64,000 nucleotides of DNA from Pirellulales bacterium (GTDB lineage: Bacteria; Planctomycetota; Planctomycetia; Pirellulales; JAEUIK01): assembly GCA_019694435.1 (NCBI GenBank), contig JAIBBZ010000003.1, positions 248,001 to 312,000 on the forward strand, in the 5' to 3' direction. Within the stretch, counting starts at the first letter, position 1; each line of letters begins with the position of its first letter. Made by a program: the position numbers and the translations under genes. Positions 1-11,048 of the stretch are shown piece after piece. The notes beneath the pieces were generated by a model. It saw only the letters and a list, made by a program, of their open reading frames with translations, was not told the DNA's origin and did not search any database.

Positions 1-46
1 AGCGCCGGTCCCAATCGAGAAGTTGTTCGCGGGTCGGTTCGGACAT
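1..46 (-). CDS. N-terminus of an aminotransferase-like protein, cut by the window edge
   Basis: Only the first 15 codons are present: an ATG at 46 on the minus strand opens a frame reading MSEPTREQLLDWDRR that runs off the left edge. A short acidic start followed by L-L-x-W-D-R-R resembles the beginning of adenosylmethionine-8-amino-7-oxononanoate aminotransferases (BioA), where it precedes the WHPFTQ-type motif. That motif lies outside the window, so the assignment is a guess. It lies 49 bases downstream of the SAM hydrolase gene on the same strand and could share its transcript. Confidence 0.35.
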   Translation of the reverse strand, partial: MSEPTREQLLDWDRR

Positions 47-95
47 GCCAGGCTCGAGAGGCGGAGACGGAAACGGCCCGCGAAGCGATCGACCT

Positions 96-884
96 TTACC
101 AGGTCAACAAGACGGGCGCACCCACGCCCAAAGAATAGCGCCGCGCCGCGTTGCCGTCGACGACCGCCATTTCGAGGCAGCCGCTCGAACCGATCAGCGC
201 GACGACGTGGCCCGCCGGACGCTCGCCGTAGGTGCGCTGCAGGCCCACGGCCGTCACGGGGCCACAGCGAATCCGCAGCTCGGGCTCGGCCGCGATCGCC
301 GCGAGGTGCTCGTGCTCGATATTGGTCACCAGGTTGCCGAACGAGTCGACCAACTGCACTTCGCCGCTCAGTGCTCGATCCCCCGGGATTGGCTCGGGCC
401 AGGACAATTCAACGAGGCGTTCGGCCTCGGGGCCCAGCGCGGCCGGATCGAGCCCCCGGCTCAGATGCGCGGCCGCCGGCGCCAGAATATCGCGTCCGTG
501 AAACGTGTGTGACTGTTCGGGCAGCCAGTGCTCGCGGTTGCGCAGATAGCGCAGCATGGTCGGCCGCGCGCGGCGCGTCAGCGCGCTGAGCAGCCCATTG
601 TCCGGCGCGAGGTAGGCACGGCCTTCGATTTCGGCATAGATCAGTTCGCGCGCGGTGCCCACGCCCGGGTCGACCACGGCCACGTGCAGCGACCCGGCCG
701 GGAACCAGGGACAAGCCATGGCCAGGACCAGCGCGCCTTGCCGCACGTCTTGCGGCCCAATGGCATGCGTCAGGTCGATCAACCGGGCATCGTTGTGAAT
801 CGACAAGATCACGCCCTTCAGCGCCGCGACGTAGGCGCTCTGCGGCCCGAAATCGGTGGTCAGCGTGATGATATGGCGAGACAT
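96..884 (-). CDS. S-adenosylmethionine hydrolase / SAM hydroxide adenosyltransferase (DUF62)
   Basis: The 262-residue product belongs to the DUF62 family, related to fluorinase and chlorinase, whose common bacterial members hydrolyse SAM to adenosine and methionine. Visible signatures are LTTDFG close to the N-terminus, VVDPGVGT, APDNGLL in the middle and the D-S-F-G-N-L-V-T-N motif of the C-terminal barrel. I chose the ATG at 884 (MSRHIITLTTDFG) because the family begins a few residues before the TTDFG strand. An in-frame ATG at 1019 would add 45 low-complexity residues and run into the end of the upstream gene. There is no signal peptide, so the enzyme is cytoplasmic. Its physiological role in bacteria is not settled. 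Confidence 0.9.
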   Translation of the reverse strand: MSRHIITLTTDFGPQSAYVAALKGVILSIHNDARLIDLTHAIGPQDVRQGALVLAMACPWFPAGSLHVAVVDPGVGTARELIYAEIEGRAYLAPDNGLLSALTRRARPTMLRYLRNREHWLPEQSHTFHGRDILAPAAAHLSRGLDPAALGPEAERLVELSWPEPIPGDRALSGEVQLVDSFGNLVTNIEHEHLAAIAAEPELRIRCGPVTAVGLQRTYGERPAGHVVALIGSSGCLEMAVVDGNAARRYSLGVGAPVLLTW

Positions 885-918
885 GCAGGCGCGACGCGCA
901 ACGAGTGCCGGACAACGA

Positions 919-2745
919 CTATTTGCGGCGGGTGTCGTCGGGAGCCGATGCGACGCGAATCCCGGCTGCGCCGAGATCGAGCGTGGCCCACGACGTGATC
1001 CGCCGACCGTCGTCATCATACCCGACCACGTTCACCGCGAGAGGCCCTCGCGGTGCTCGCGCCAAATCGCCGGGGACACCGGTCAGCACTTCGCCTGGCG
1101 CCAAGGTCGTCGTCCCGAAGCATTGCGCCAGGGCCGCACGATGCAGACAGGTCGTCTGCGGCCCGGGCTGAGCGTTGACCGTGCCGGACAAGGGCTCCCA
1201 GGCCACTCGATCGACGCGCAGCCGATGGCCGCCGTTTTCGCGCAGCTCGAGCTGGCACTCGCCGTCCGGCGTCATGCGCGCGGCCAGCGACAGCCGCGGC
1301 AAGGGGTCCCGCAAGCGGACCACGGAAACCTGCAGCGACGCCCCGCGCTCGGCGGTGATTCGCAGCCGGCGCACCCCTTTTTCCGGCGCCGTCACTACGA
1401 AGTATTTGCTGCCCGTTCCCGTCACCTGGGCGGCGCGGTGCAACGATTCCCCGGCCGCCAGATCCCAGAATTCGAACCGCGGGCCCGCCAGGCCGCGCGT
1501 GCCCAGTTCGCCACCCAAATCGACCCGCGGCAGCACGCCGGTGGCTTGCTTGCCGTCTGCAGTCAGCGCCTGCAGAAACAGGTCGGCCGCGTAACGACGG
1601 TACAGTTCGGAGAACGGTTCGCCGGTGGCCGCCTCGAGATTGGCGACGCCACTGCGGCCCGAGTAGATCAGCTTGGGTAACAGCCCCGGCCCATACTGTT
1701 CGACGCACCACCGCAGGAACAAATAGGTGCTGCCGCGCGGGGCCGCGGCCCGAAACAAGCCGGCCGCCTGATAGTCGGGCACGACCAGCGGCGTCGACTC
1801 GGGCTGGGCCAGGAATTGCGACACGCGGTGGTCGAGATTCGACCAGTTGTCACTGTGCAGATTCTCGACGACGTGGGCAATCGCCTCGTTCAGCCACGAC
1901 TCTTCGTGCCGGGACGAAAACAACAGCGACTGATGCTCGAGCCGCCCGCTGCCGCAGACGGCATGGGCGAATTCGTGCGCCAGCACCGTCTGCAGGTGCG
2001 GCCCCCGCGCCAACTCCGCGCTCAGATACAGCACATCGGCGCGGTTGGCATCGGTCTCCGTGGCGCTGGCATCGTAATCGTCGGATTGGACCATACCGCC
2101 CAGGGCAATCCGGCCACCTGCCAAGCGATGCAGCCAACTGGTGACGACGATACCGAAGCAGCCGTCGCCATCGACGTCGGCGGGCAGGCCGACATAGCGC
2201 GCCGCCGTGGGGCGGACCTGCGATTCAAACCCGTTGATCACCTCGCGGACCCAGGCGGAGTCAACCTGGTCGTTCACGTCGAGCCAGATCCGCACGTGGG
2301 CCCCTTCGCCGGCCAGCCGCGTGACGACTTGCTGGCGCCGCGCCGATGCGGCCTGCGGTTCACCGGCTACCTCGAGCCAGAAGACCCTCTGCTCGGGCGC
2401 GGGCGCAGGCTGTTTGACTTGTGGCATGGCAGGAATCGTCGCCACCAACTGTTGCCGCGCCAGGGGAGCAATCTTCCGCAGCGGAGCGATTTGTGCCGCT
2501 GCGACCGGCTCGGCCGCGAGCTCGAAGTGCCGGCCTGTACACTCGGCTGCCTGGTTCGTGGCAACCAGCAAATATTGCGTGTCGCCGTCGGCAAACGGGA
2601 GATCGAACTCGGCCGTGTTCGAAAGCGTGGCCACGGCGTAGACCTGGCCCGGCTCGAGCGGAAACTGCACATGGCTCCGCGTGGCCAGATGCACCAGGAC
2701 AGCCAGGAACAATCCCAGCGCAACCCGGCTCAGTGTGCGGTACAT
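919..2745 (-). CDS. Secreted M30-like zinc metallopeptidase
   Basis: A 608-residue protein with an N-terminal hydrophobic segment (residues 7-20) that looks like a signal peptide or anchor. Residues 257-261 are HEFAH, followed 26 residues later by E-S-W-L-N-E-A-I-A-H, with Glu287 as the likely third zinc ligand. This HExxH...WLNE arrangement is that of the M30 (hyicolysin) family of extracellular neutral peptidases. An Asp-rich stretch, D-V-D-G-D-G-C (191-196), is also typical of the family. The C-terminal 200 residues look beta-rich and may form a separate domain of unknown role. It lies 132 bases downstream of the TPR lipoprotein gene on the same strand. Substrate unknown. Confidence 0.75.
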   Translation of the reverse strand: MYRTLSRVALGLFLAVLVHLATRSHVQFPLEPGQVYAVATLSNTAEFDLPFADGDTQYLLVATNQAAECTGRHFELAAEPVAAAQIAPLRKIAPLARQQLVATIPAMPQVKQPAPAPEQRVFWLEVAGEPQAASARRQQVVTRLAGEGAHVRIWLDVNDQVDSAWVREVINGFESQVRPTAARYVGLPADVDGDGCFGIVVTSWLHRLAGGRIALGGMVQSDDYDASATETDANRADVLYLSAELARGPHLQTVLAHEFAHAVCGSGRLEHQSLLFSSRHEESWLNEAIAHVVENLHSDNWSNLDHRVSQFLAQPESTPLVVPDYQAAGLFRAAAPRGSTYLFLRWCVEQYGPGLLPKLIYSGRSGVANLEAATGEPFSELYRRYAADLFLQALTADGKQATGVLPRVDLGGELGTRGLAGPRFEFWDLAAGESLHRAAQVTGTGSKYFVVTAPEKGVRRLRITAERGASLQVSVVRLRDPLPRLSLAARMTPDGECQLELRENGGHRLRVDRVAWEPLSGTVNAQPGPQTTCLHRAALAQCFGTTTLAPGEVLTGVPGDLARAPRGPLAVNVVGYDDDGRRITSWATLDLGAAGIRVASAPDDTRRK

Positions 2746-2877
2746 GTGCGTCCCTCCCGGTGTCGCTCATCGACTTTGCCGAGAGGGGAACTTGTGGCGG
2801 TCGCAACGGCGCCGCTAAGACTTGCGCAGCTTCGCACAGCGCCGCTGGCGCGGCGGCGCCAGCACGCTGAAGCTGGC

Positions 2878-5763
2878 TCAGGATGGCGGAGGGTTCGCTG
2901 CCGGCGCGGGCTCGGAAGGAGGAGATTCTGTCGGCGGGGATTCACCGGGCGGCGATTCCGCAGGCGGCGCAGTGCCGCCTTCCGGCGCGGCAGGTGCCCC
3001 ACCATCCGGACCCGCGGGCGATTCGGGAGCCGAGGGCGCTGCAGCCGGATCTCCGGCCGGCGGCGCGGAGCCATCGGCCGGCGCTTCGGTTGGGCTGCCA
3101 GCCGCCGGAGTAGCGTCGGCGCTCGGTTCGCCGCCCTGGGCATCGCCGGCCAGCGCAGGGTCAAAGCCGATCGGGGTAACCTCTTCCAGCGTACGATCGT
3201 GCTGCTTGAGCCATCCGGCAAACTCCGGCGACCGGAAGAAGTCCGGGACTTGCGCGACCACTTCGCCGATCTCCGCGAAGTCGGTCTGGAATTTCGCCAC
3301 CAACGCGTCGAGCCACTCGAGGGCCACCGGCGCGTTCATCTCTTGCGCTGCCACGACCACCATGTTGATGTACGCATCACGCGTCGCCAGGCCGCCGTCG
3401 ATGGCCTTCTGAATCGCTGCCCGCGCCTGGGTAAAGTCTTTCATCAGCACATATTGCCGGGCCATCAGCAATTGCAGATACAAATCGCCGCCGATCAATT
3501 TGTCGAGCTTTCCCAGGGCATCGAGCGCCTCTTGTGGCCGCGTCTGCAGGTAATAGAGGTGCGCGGTCACGTAGATCGTCGCGGGATCATTGGGGTACGC
3601 GGCGCGCAGCCTGGCCAGCACCTGCTCGCACTCGTCCGGGCCAACCTGCATGGCCAGTTCCATTTCCTTGAGCAATAGCGTGCGATTCTTGCGCTGGCTC
3701 TCGGGCAGCGTACGGAGCGTGGCCAGGGCGTCCTTGGGCTGCTGGCTGCGGCTTTGCCGCAACATCCGGTCCAGGGTTCGCGCACGGTCGCGCATCTGCA
3801 TCTTGACCGTCTTGTTCTGGATCGTGGCGATCGCTTCTTGCGAATTGATCAATGACTCGCGCTGCGCCGATACGAAACTTTGCCCCGTGGCGAAGTCGTA
3901 GACGTTGGAGATCATCGGCCGACCGGCGTGAGTGCGGACCATCGTCAACAGGTGATAGTCAACCCACAGATCTCGGCGGATAAGGCGCATCAGCGCGTGC
4001 CACTTGCCTTGATGCTGGTAGCAGCGCACCGTCTCGTAGCGCCCGCCCTCGCGGGTTGCGGCCGTCACCATCGGGGCAAAACCGCCACGGCCGCCGCGCT
4101 GCGCAGCCTTCACGACGTCGCGCCGCAGGCCGTCGGGCAATTTCAACCCGCTGACGGCTTGCGCCGCGACCCGGGCCCAGTCGACCTGGCCGTTGAGCTT
4201 GGCCGAGTCGAGGACCACGGCGGCCTTCTCCAAGGCCGCGGTGACTCGCTGCACTTCGATCTCGGTGAGCGGCGTGGGTGACTCGATCAGGGATTTCGCG
4301 ATCACATCCGGCGGCGGGTGCTTGGCCCGCCACTGGACGAACTGGTTCGATTTGACGAGTGCCGTGTATTGCCGGTCGGTCTCGAGCCCGGCGGGTTCCT
4401 CCTGGAACTGCTTCTGCATCGCCTCGAGCCAGCGAATGGCCTCGGGGATTTGATTTTGCTCGACGGCAATCTGGAAGGCAGTGAGATAGAGCTCGAGCAT
4501 GTTCGGGTCGAGCTTCAACGCCGCCGCGATTACGGCCTTGGCTTCGGCCACCTTGTCGGCGCGAATCAGGAAGTTTGCCGCGAGCGATTTCAGGTACGCA
4601 TCACCGCCGATCGCCTGGTCCATGCGCAAGGCGCAATGCGAGGCCTCGACGTATTCCTTGCGGCTCACGTGAAAGTCGAGCCCATGAATGTCGCCGGCCA
4701 TGTCGCGCGGATACGCCTTGCGAAATTGTTCGAGCGCTAGGTTGAACTCCGCAGGTCGCGACGCGCGCAAGGACGCCAGTCGGAGCAGCATCAACGTCTT
4801 GTCGCTGCGCACGACCTCGGGCAACTGGTCATATTTGTCGAGGACCGCGGCATGATCCTGCGCGCCGAAATCGGCGATCAGCGCCATGATCGCATCGTCG
4901 GCCTTGGCCAGGGCCACCTCGCTGGCTTTGAGCGCGATCTCGAGATTGGGATTCGCTTCGATCACGCGCGGCATGAAGCGCCGTCGCCATTCGGTCGACA
5001 TCCAGTTGCCCGAGGCCGAGTCCCAGATATCGACCGCCTGCACGTGTCCGTCGGCCGCACGGCCCAATTCGTAGTTGTAGTAGTTCAACCGAACGTCGGA
5101 GAGCTTATGGCGAAAGATGGCATAGGTGCGAACCTTGCTCGGATCTGCGTTCGTCAACTGCTGCAGACGCAACAAGCCGTAGTCCGTGCCGGCACTCGCC
5201 TCGCTCACCAGGCCATGCCCCCAACTGGCCAGCGACTGTTGCTCTTCGAGCATCTCCTTGAGGAAGCGCTCCCGATAGCTATCGCCAATGCGAATGCCGC
5301 CCATCGCCTTGCGCGCCACGGCTTCGAAGTTGACCAGCGCGCCAACTTGCGCGGGATCGCCCGCTTCGATCGCGGCCTGCATCGCACCGACAAACTGCAG
5401 CGCCTCGGCCTTGCTCACCGGGTCCGCCGACGGGGCCTCGGGGGCGGCCGGCGTGGCGGCTTGCGGTGCCTGGTCAGCCGGCGCGGGGTCGGAAGCCTGG
5501 GAATCGTCTCCTGCTTGTGGCGACGCTTCCTGAGGCGGCCCTTCTTGGGTTGGCCCTGCCTGGGTTGGCCCTGCCTGGGTTGGCCCTGCCTGGGTTGGCG
5601 CAGAATCGGGCGGCGCTGATTCGGAGGGCGCAGAGACGGATGGCGCAGGTTCAACGCCGGCCGAGGGCTCTGCCGCCAGCAGGGGCTCGCAGCCCAGCAA
5701 CAACCCCGCCACGGCAACGACACCGGCCAAGGACCACATTCGACTGCCTGCGCCGAACCTCAT
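2878..5763 (-). CDS. Large TPR-repeat lipoprotein with low-complexity flanks
   Basis: A 961-residue protein starting at the ATG at 5763. An upstream ATG at 5829 would spoil the signal sequence. Residues 1-25 form a lipoprotein signal ending L-L-G-C, with Cys25 the predicted lipidated residue. Next comes a Pro/Ala/Glu/Gln-rich linker with four GPTQ repeats, then an alpha-helical body of about 750 residues with recurrent TPR-like pairs (for example around A-L-K-L-D-P-N-M-L-E-L-Y and A-Y-P-N-D-P-A-T-I-Y), and a Pro/Ala/Glu/Gly-rich tail of about 90 residues. Two helical blocks look similar in layout, suggesting an internal duplication. Probably an envelope-anchored scaffold. The binding partner is unknown. 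Confidence 0.7.
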   Translation of the reverse strand: MRFGAGSRMWSLAGVVAVAGLLLGCEPLLAAEPSAGVEPAPSVSAPSESAPPDSAPTQAGPTQAGPTQAGPTQEGPPQEASPQAGDDSQASDPAPADQAPQAATPAAPEAPSADPVSKAEALQFVGAMQAAIEAGDPAQVGALVNFEAVARKAMGGIRIGDSYRERFLKEMLEEQQSLASWGHGLVSEASAGTDYGLLRLQQLTNADPSKVRTYAIFRHKLSDVRLNYYNYELGRAADGHVQAVDIWDSASGNWMSTEWRRRFMPRVIEANPNLEIALKASEVALAKADDAIMALIADFGAQDHAAVLDKYDQLPEVVRSDKTLMLLRLASLRASRPAEFNLALEQFRKAYPRDMAGDIHGLDFHVSRKEYVEASHCALRMDQAIGGDAYLKSLAANFLIRADKVAEAKAVIAAALKLDPNMLELYLTAFQIAVEQNQIPEAIRWLEAMQKQFQEEPAGLETDRQYTALVKSNQFVQWRAKHPPPDVIAKSLIESPTPLTEIEVQRVTAALEKAAVVLDSAKLNGQVDWARVAAQAVSGLKLPDGLRRDVVKAAQRGGRGGFAPMVTAATREGGRYETVRCYQHQGKWHALMRLIRRDLWVDYHLLTMVRTHAGRPMISNVYDFATGQSFVSAQRESLINSQEAIATIQNKTVKMQMRDRARTLDRMLRQSRSQQPKDALATLRTLPESQRKNRTLLLKEMELAMQVGPDECEQVLARLRAAYPNDPATIYVTAHLYYLQTRPQEALDALGKLDKLIGGDLYLQLLMARQYVLMKDFTQARAAIQKAIDGGLATRDAYINMVVVAAQEMNAPVALEWLDALVAKFQTDFAEIGEVVAQVPDFFRSPEFAGWLKQHDRTLEEVTPIGFDPALAGDAQGGEPSADATPAAGSPTEAPADGSAPPAGDPAAAPSAPESPAGPDGGAPAAPEGGTAPPAESPPGESPPTESPPSEPAPAANPPPS
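5546..5599. repeat. Tandem 15-bp repeat inside the TPR lipoprotein gene
   Basis: The unit tgggttggccctgcc occurs three times in perfect succession (5546-5560, 5561-5575, 5576-5590), followed by 9 bases of a fourth. On the minus strand it encodes the pentapeptide G-P-T-Q-A in the linker after the lipobox. Because the unit is a multiple of three, gain or loss of copies would change linker length without shifting the frame. Confidence 0.95.
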
Positions 5764-5867
5764 GGCGGCAACCTCATTCGGCCGAAATCGCCGGGGCTCG
5801 ACACCACCGCGGCGGACACCCCCTGACAAGCGATCCTACCCTGCCGGGCGGCGCGATAGAAGCGCGC

Positions 5868-7336
<1,469 letters not shown>

Positions 7337-7340
<4 letters not shown>

Positions 7341-8824
7341 AGCGCAGGCCTCCGCCGATGCCAATCGGTGGCCTGCTGGAACATATGGGCGGCCCGCAAC
7401 AGCCGCTCTTCTTCGAACGGCGGCGCCTGCAATTGCAGGCCGATCGGCAGGCCCTGGGCGTTGTAGCCGCAGGGCAGCGCCAGCCCGCCGATGCCGGCCA
7501 GATTCGCACTGACCGTGTACAGGTCGACCAGGTACATGGCCAACGGGTCGTCGACCTTTTCTCCGATCTTGAATGCGCAGCTCGTCGTCACGGGACCGGC
7601 GATCAGATCGACCTGCTCGAAGGCTCGGTCGAAATCTTGGCGAATCAGCCGGCGGACCTTGAGGGCCTTGAGGTAATAAGCGTCGTAGTAACCGGCGCTC
7701 AAAGCGTAGGTGCCGAGCATGATCCGCCGCTTGACCTCGGGTCCCAGCGCCTCGGCCCGGCTACGCCGATACATGGCTACGAGCGCCCCTTCGTCGTCGG
7801 TCGCTTCGGCCGTGACGTCGGTCGCCGTGCGATAGCCGTAATGCACGCCGTCGTATCGCGCGAGGTTACTCGACGCCTCGCACGGGGCGATGATGTAGTA
7901 GGTGGCCACGCAGTACTTGCTATGCGGCAGAGACACCTCGTGGACCTTGGCGCCCAGCGATTCGTAGACCCGCACCGCGTCGCGCACGGCCCGTTCGACG
8001 TCGGCGTCGAGGCCTGCGGCAAAATGCTCGCGGACCAGACCCACGCGCAACCCGGCCAAGGGCTGGCGGACCGTCTGCGAATAGGCCGGAACGGGACGAT
8101 CGACGCTGGTCGAATCGAGCGGATCGTGCCCGGCGATCACCTCCAACAGCAACGCCGCGTCTTCGGCCGTGTGTGCCAGTGGACCAATCTGGTCGAGGCT
8201 GCTGGCAAACGCCACGAGCCCAAACCGGCTGACGCGGCCGTACGTCGGTTTCAGCCCGGTGACACCGCACAATCCGGCCGGCTGGCGGATCGAACCGCCC
8301 GTGTCGGTACCGATCGACAAGGGCGCCATCGATGCCGCCACACAAGCGGCCGCGCCGCCGCTGGAACCGCCGGGCGTGCGCTCGACGTCCCAAGGGTTGC
8401 GCGTCTTTTGAAACGCCGAATTCTCGGTCGATCCGCCCATGGCGAATTCGTCGAGATTCGTCTTGCCGACGATCACGGCATCGGCCGCGTGCAAACGGTC
8501 GATAACCGTGGCATTGTAAGGCGGGACAAAACCCTCGAGCATCCGCGAGGCGCACGTGGTCGTCACGCCGCGCGTGCAGAGCAAGTCCTTCACGGCGACT
8601 GGCACGCCCCCCAAGCGACCGACCGGGCCCCCGCGGCGGCGACGGGCGTCGATCTCGGCAGCGCGTTCGAGGGCCGCGTCGCCCAAGACCTTCAAGAATG
8701 CGCCGATGCGCCCGTCGTGCTGTTGAATCTGCGCCAGGCAGGCCTGGGTCAACTCGACCGAGGTGAACTGTCCCGCTTCGAGGCCGGCAAGCATCTCGGT
8801 GGCAGTCAGTTCGACAAGCGACAT
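7337..8824 (-). CDS. gatA: Aspartyl/glutamyl-tRNA amidotransferase subunit A
   Basis: A 495-residue amidase-signature protein that releases ammonia from glutamine for the GatB active site. The catalytic triad is intact: Lys79 in P-V-A-V-K-D, Ser154 in the GGSSGG motif and Ser178 in [10 protein letters not shown], at the numbering known for staphylococcal GatA. The gene starts 7 bases after the end of gatC and overlaps gatB by four bases, so all three subunits are probably translated from one mRNA. Presence of GatCAB suggests that glutaminyl- and/or asparaginyl-tRNA is made by the indirect route. Confidence 0.97.
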
Positions 8825-8830
8825 CGCAGC

Positions 8831-9118
8831 TCAGCCCAACACGGCCGGTACGAGATAGAACTCTCCGTCCTGCTGCGGGGCGTTGGCCAGCGCCGCTTCG
8901 CGCGGCAAACTCGGCCGCAGCTCGTCTGCGCGAAACACTCCCGACAGCTCGACGGCGTGCGCCATCGGTTCGACAGCGCTGGTGTCGACCTCGCCGAGTT
9001 GCTCGACATAGGTGACGATCGACGCCAGTTGGGCCGTCATTCGGTCGAGCTCGGCTGCGGTGAGGCTCAACCGGGCCAGCAGCGAAACCATTTCGACTTG
9101 CTCACGCGACAGCGACAT
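8831..9118 (-). CDS. gatC: Aspartyl/glutamyl-tRNA amidotransferase subunit C
   Basis: A 95-residue protein with the GatC pattern: an N-terminal helix containing V-x-x-L-A-R-L-S-L, then a helix ending in V-T-Y-V-E-Q-L-G-E-V-D-T, the sequence P-M-A-H-A-V near the middle and an R-x-D-E-L segment followed by a C-terminal F-Y-L-V-P. GatC wraps around the GatA-GatB interface and stabilises it. I took the ATG at 9118 (MSLSREQVEMV). A longer frame back to 9169 adds 17 residues not expected in the family. It is the first gene of the gatCAB operon. Confidence 0.93.
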   Translation of the reverse strand: MSLSREQVEMVSLLARLSLTAAELDRMTAQLASIVTYVEQLGEVDTSAVEPMAHAVELSGVFRADELRPSLPREAALANAPQQDGEFYLVPAVLG

Positions 9119-9216
9119 GCGAGTGGCCAGAGTGCCCAAGGCGACCGCCCGGCTCCGCGGGCGGCCCAATCTTCAACGGCAAACGCGAAGCTACCGAGCC
9201 CTCGGCAGCGGGGCGG

Positions 9217-9501
9217 TTACTTCTTGTCGGCGGCCTTTTCGGCGCCGGCCGGCAAGCGGAAAGGCTGATTGCGAACCGCCTTGACCACGGCGCCGCTGCG
9301 GAGACAGGTCACGCAGACGAGCTTGGTCTTGTTCGTCTTACCTTCGGTCACGTGAACCCGCTGCAGGTTGGGCTTGAATTGGCGGCGCGAAATGCCGGTC
9401 ACCTTGGTACCGACGCCACCCAAGTACTTGGCCTTACCGCGCGTGGTGACGCGGTTGCCCAAGATGGGGCGCTTGCCACAAACTTCACAAACCCTGGCCA
9501 T
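9217..9501 (-). CDS. rpmB: 50S ribosomal protein L28
   Basis: A 94-residue L28 protein beginning MARVCEVCGKRP. Two cysteine pairs (C-E-V-C near the start and C-V-T-C near residue 64) suggest a zinc-binding form of L28, in contrast to zinc-free paralogues found in some bacteria. The R-R-Q-F-K-P-N-L-Q motif is typical of the family. The Lys/Ala-rich tail after residue 82 is longer than in many homologues. It sits 98 bases upstream of gatC on the same strand. Confidence 0.95.
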   Translation of the reverse strand: MARVCEVCGKRPILGNRVTTRGKAKYLGGVGTKVTGISRRQFKPNLQRVHVTEGKTNKTKLVCVTCLRSGAVVKAVRNQPFRLPAGAEKAADKK

Positions 9502-9682
9502 GACACGACTCCGGCGATTGCACGTCCCTGGGACGCTCGAGCTGATTGGAAGGAAACCACCAGTATACCGGTACCGGACAATCGCTCAAGGCGAGCGCGC
9601 GGGCGAGCTTTTTCGCCCAGCCTCGGCCGCAGGCAGGCTACAATCTCGGTCGTAAACCGCCGCCGCCCAACGAGAAACTCAC

Positions 9683-11044
9683 ATGTCCCCGGCACTGCTC
9701 ACCTGCTTGCTTGCGGCCGCGTTCGGAGCCGATCCCGCGCTTGAGCCAGGTACCCTGCTCGTCTACCGCGGGTCGATCGCCGAAATGGGGCGCGACGGGG
9801 TGCCCGGCGAGGCTCAGAAAAACTTCGACCTGTCGGTCTTGGTTGCCGAGCACAACCAGGGCGGGACGCGACTCGATTGGTTGCTCGACGAGCAAGGACG
9901 CGGCCAGTGGCCCTGGATCGAACGCTTCGGCGTCTGGGAACTGAACGAGCGGGGCGAGCCGGCCGGCGCAGCGAGCGGACCCGCACTGCTCTACGACCGG
10001 GGAGACGGTACGAGCATCGTGCCGATCGCGCCGCTCATGGCTGACCTGCCCGATGGCATCGAGCCGGGCCACACCTGGGGACCGGCGACCGCACCTTCCA
10101 CCTACCGGGGCGAAGTCGAACTGCTGGGCGGCCGTGCGCGGGAAGTCGCGCTCGACAATCCTTATGGCCGACAGCGCACCACGTGGATCGAGACCTCCGG
10201 GCCGCTGGTTTTGGCCATCAAGGAACGCGTGTTCATGGGTATGGGGGTCGAATACGAGTTGGCCCTGCAACTGGCCGGCCGTGAGACTCTGAATTCTGCC
10301 ACGCGTGACACCACCCTGGCCACGTTCAAGTCACTGGCCGAACTGAAGCAGCAGCTCCAGCTCGAACCTCGCCAGGAATCCGTGCAATGGAACGCCGCTC
10401 AGGTGAGTTTGCTGGCCGACAATCTGCCCAAGCTGCGCGAGGCACATGGCGCCGGCCCATTGGCCAACTTGCTGCGCGCGGCGGAAAACGATCTGGCCAA
10501 CCAGACTGAGCGTGTTGACGACGTGGCCAAACTCGTCCGCGAATTCACCGGCACGGAGGTGGCGCCCTTCGACATCCCCGGCTTGGGCCACGGTGGGCTC
10601 ACGCAAGCCGACCTGCGCGGCAAAGTCACCGTGCTGCACTTCTGGGACTACCGCGATGAGCCGCTCAAGGAGCCGTACGGCCAGATCGGTTATCTCGATT
10701 TTCTTTACGGTCAGCGCCGCGCGCAGGGTGTGGCCGTGTATGGCGTGGCGGTCGACACTCGACTGGGCGATGAGCAACTGCGCGGCGCGGCGACCCGCAG
10801 CGTGCGAAAACTGCAGGAATTCATGAACCTGAGCTATCCGCTCCTGCTCGACGCCGGCGCGCTACTCAAGCAATTCGGCGATCCGCGCCGCGCGGGCGCA
10901 GGGTTACCGTTGTTCGTGGTCGTCGGGCGCGACGGTCGCGTGGCGCACTACCACGTCGGCCATTACGAAGTGAACCGCGATCAGGGCCTGACCGAACTCG
11001 ACACGGCCGTCGGTGCGGCGTTGGCGGCGGGCGCTGCGCCCTGA
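9683..11044 (+). CDS. Secreted protein with a C-terminal thioredoxin-like domain lacking CxxC
   Basis: A 453-residue protein with a short hydrophobic N-terminus (residues 2-15) that could be a signal peptide. Residues 16-280 form a domain I do not recognise. From about residue 290 the sequence follows the TlpA/AhpC pattern: a D-I-P-G-L opening, L-R-G-K-V-T-V-L-H-F-W, and near the end G-L-P-L-F-V-V-V-G-R-D-G-R-V, which fits the cis-Pro strand. Where active thioredoxins have W-C-x-x-C, this protein has W-D-Y-R-D-E-P, so it cannot do dithiol chemistry there. It stands alone, convergent with the phosphatase gene four bases downstream. Confidence 0.7.
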   Translation: MSPALLTCLLAAAFGADPALEPGTLLVYRGSIAEMGRDGVPGEAQKNFDLSVLVAEHNQGGTRLDWLLDEQGRGQWPWIERFGVWELNERGEPAGAASGPALLYDRGDGTSIVPIAPLMADLPDGIEPGHTWGPATAPSTYRGEVELLGGRAREVALDNPYGRQRTTWIETSGPLVLAIKERVFMGMGVEYELALQLAGRETLNSATRDTTLATFKSLAELKQQLQLEPRQESVQWNAAQVSLLADNLPKLREAHGAGPLANLLRAAENDLANQTERVDDVAKLVREFTGTEVAPFDIPGLGHGGLTQADLRGKVTVLHFWDYRDEPLKEPYGQIGYLDFLYGQRRAQGVAVYGVAVDTRLGDEQLRGAATRSVRKLQEFMNLSYPLLLDAGALLKQFGDPRRAGAGLPLFVVVGRDGRVAHYHVGHYEVNRDQGLTELDTAVGAALAAGAAP

Positions 11045-11048
11045 CCGA

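Noticed and set aside
5546-5599. Tandem repeat as a CRISPR-like array
   Set aside because: The units are adjacent, have no spacers and encode GPTQA repeats inside a gene.
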